DNA of 44,927 nt, taken from IMG/VR virus record IMGVR_UViG_3300045240_000060, positions 1 to 44,927 of that record; one strand, given 5' to 3'. The notes beneath the pieces were generated by a model, which was not told the DNA's origin, did not search any database, and saw only the letters and a program-made list of their open reading frames with translations. Shown one piece after another: positions 44,749 to 44,927 of this stretch (its first letter is position 1; every line of letters starts with the position of its first letter). A program made the translations under genes and the position numbers. Origin of the DNA: a virus.

Positions 44749-44927
44749 ATGGCTAAGGATGACCGCGCGCGTGAAGCGCGCGAGGAGCAGGAGGCTTTTG
44801 ATCAAATCACCGCAATGAGGGATGACACCGAGACGGAGATTATGGATTCCGTCTGGGACAAGCCCGAAGACGAAAACAACGGTGATAAAACCCTCGAGCA
44901 GATGGAAGACCACACCGGTATCAACGA
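44749..44927 (+). CDS. Scaffolding protein, N-terminal part (continues at base 1)
   Basis: The ATG at 44749 follows AGGA and starts MAKDDRAREAREEQEAFDQI, running into the repeated terminal sequence. Joined through the circle it reads in frame into the 1-887 segment, giving 312 aa. This is the true start of the scaffold gene; without circularisation it would be annotated from an internal methionine. Confidence 0.85.
   Translation, partial: MAKDDRAREAREEQEAFDQITAMRDDTETEIMDSVWDKPEDENNGDKTLEQMEDHTGIN
44801..44927. repeat. Terminal redundancy, right copy
   Basis: Identical to 1-127. Collapsing one copy closes the genome and restores the scaffold reading frame. Confidence 0.95.

Noticed and set aside
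1-44927. tRNA genes, integrase, transposase
   Set aside because: None was found on reading either strand, although a divergent small recombinase cannot be excluded without profile searches.

Overview
This window is a complete, circularly closed genome of a short-tailed (podovirus-like), apparently temperate phage or prophage of an alphaproteobacterium. The first 127 bases are repeated exactly at the end (44801-44927), so the unique circle is 44,800 bp. The scaffolding-protein gene crosses the linear ends. The alphaproteobacterial host is inferred from a phage-borne GcrA-type cell-cycle regulator (24344-24805) and from several small proteins of kinds I associate with Rhizobiales genomes and phages. 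No tRNA, integrase, DNA polymerase or CRISPR array was seen.

Layout. Nearly everything from 23477 rightward, through the circle junction and on to 18270, is on the plus strand. It runs in this order: Cro-like regulator; GcrA-like regulator, replication initiator and a terminator/RNA-structure zone (24137-26849); small genes and packaging genes (terminase small and large, P22-like portal; 26850-34318); a 10-kb island of presumed receptor-binding or surface proteins (34633-44659); scaffold, major capsid, head completion and a gp10-like stabilisation protein (44749-5672); tail and ejection proteins, including a virion transglycosylase-like protein (5672-13499); a lysis cassette with many membrane peptides (13496-16620); and a metallophosphoesterase with two more genes (16660-18270). 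The minus strand carries the early leftward operon from 23424 to 18242. It holds the CI-like repressor, small membrane proteins, an OB-like protein, an HNH protein, a ribbon-helix-helix protein, a 58-aa helix-turn-helix protein, and then seven tandem coiled-coil genes.

The immunity region is lambda-like in plan. The repressor gene lies between two pairs of operator-like dyads, and two of these sit at the same distance from a TTGACT -35-like box, facing left and right. A candidate replication origin (TGAAAC iterons followed by a purine-rich strand) lies inside the replication initiator gene, as in lambda O.

The most unusual parts are: (1) the tandem family of small coiled-coil proteins whose shared C-terminal GEQGKG tail is encoded by the ribosome-binding site of the next gene, with one member carrying an internal relic of that tail; (2) four TATGCA boxes at exactly 10-bp spacing inside that array; (3) an intrinsic terminator encoded inside the signal-peptide codons of the first lysis gene; (4) a receptor-binding island placed between portal and scaffold, containing a 645-aa protein built from about ten 36-37-aa W-L-Q repeats, a polyglycine-rich adhesin-like protein, two beta-helix proteins and a duplicated beta domain on polyproline linkers; and (5) Sec-type signal peptides on several presumed virion proteins. 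All functions are read from motifs, gene order and recall of protein families; no database search was run.
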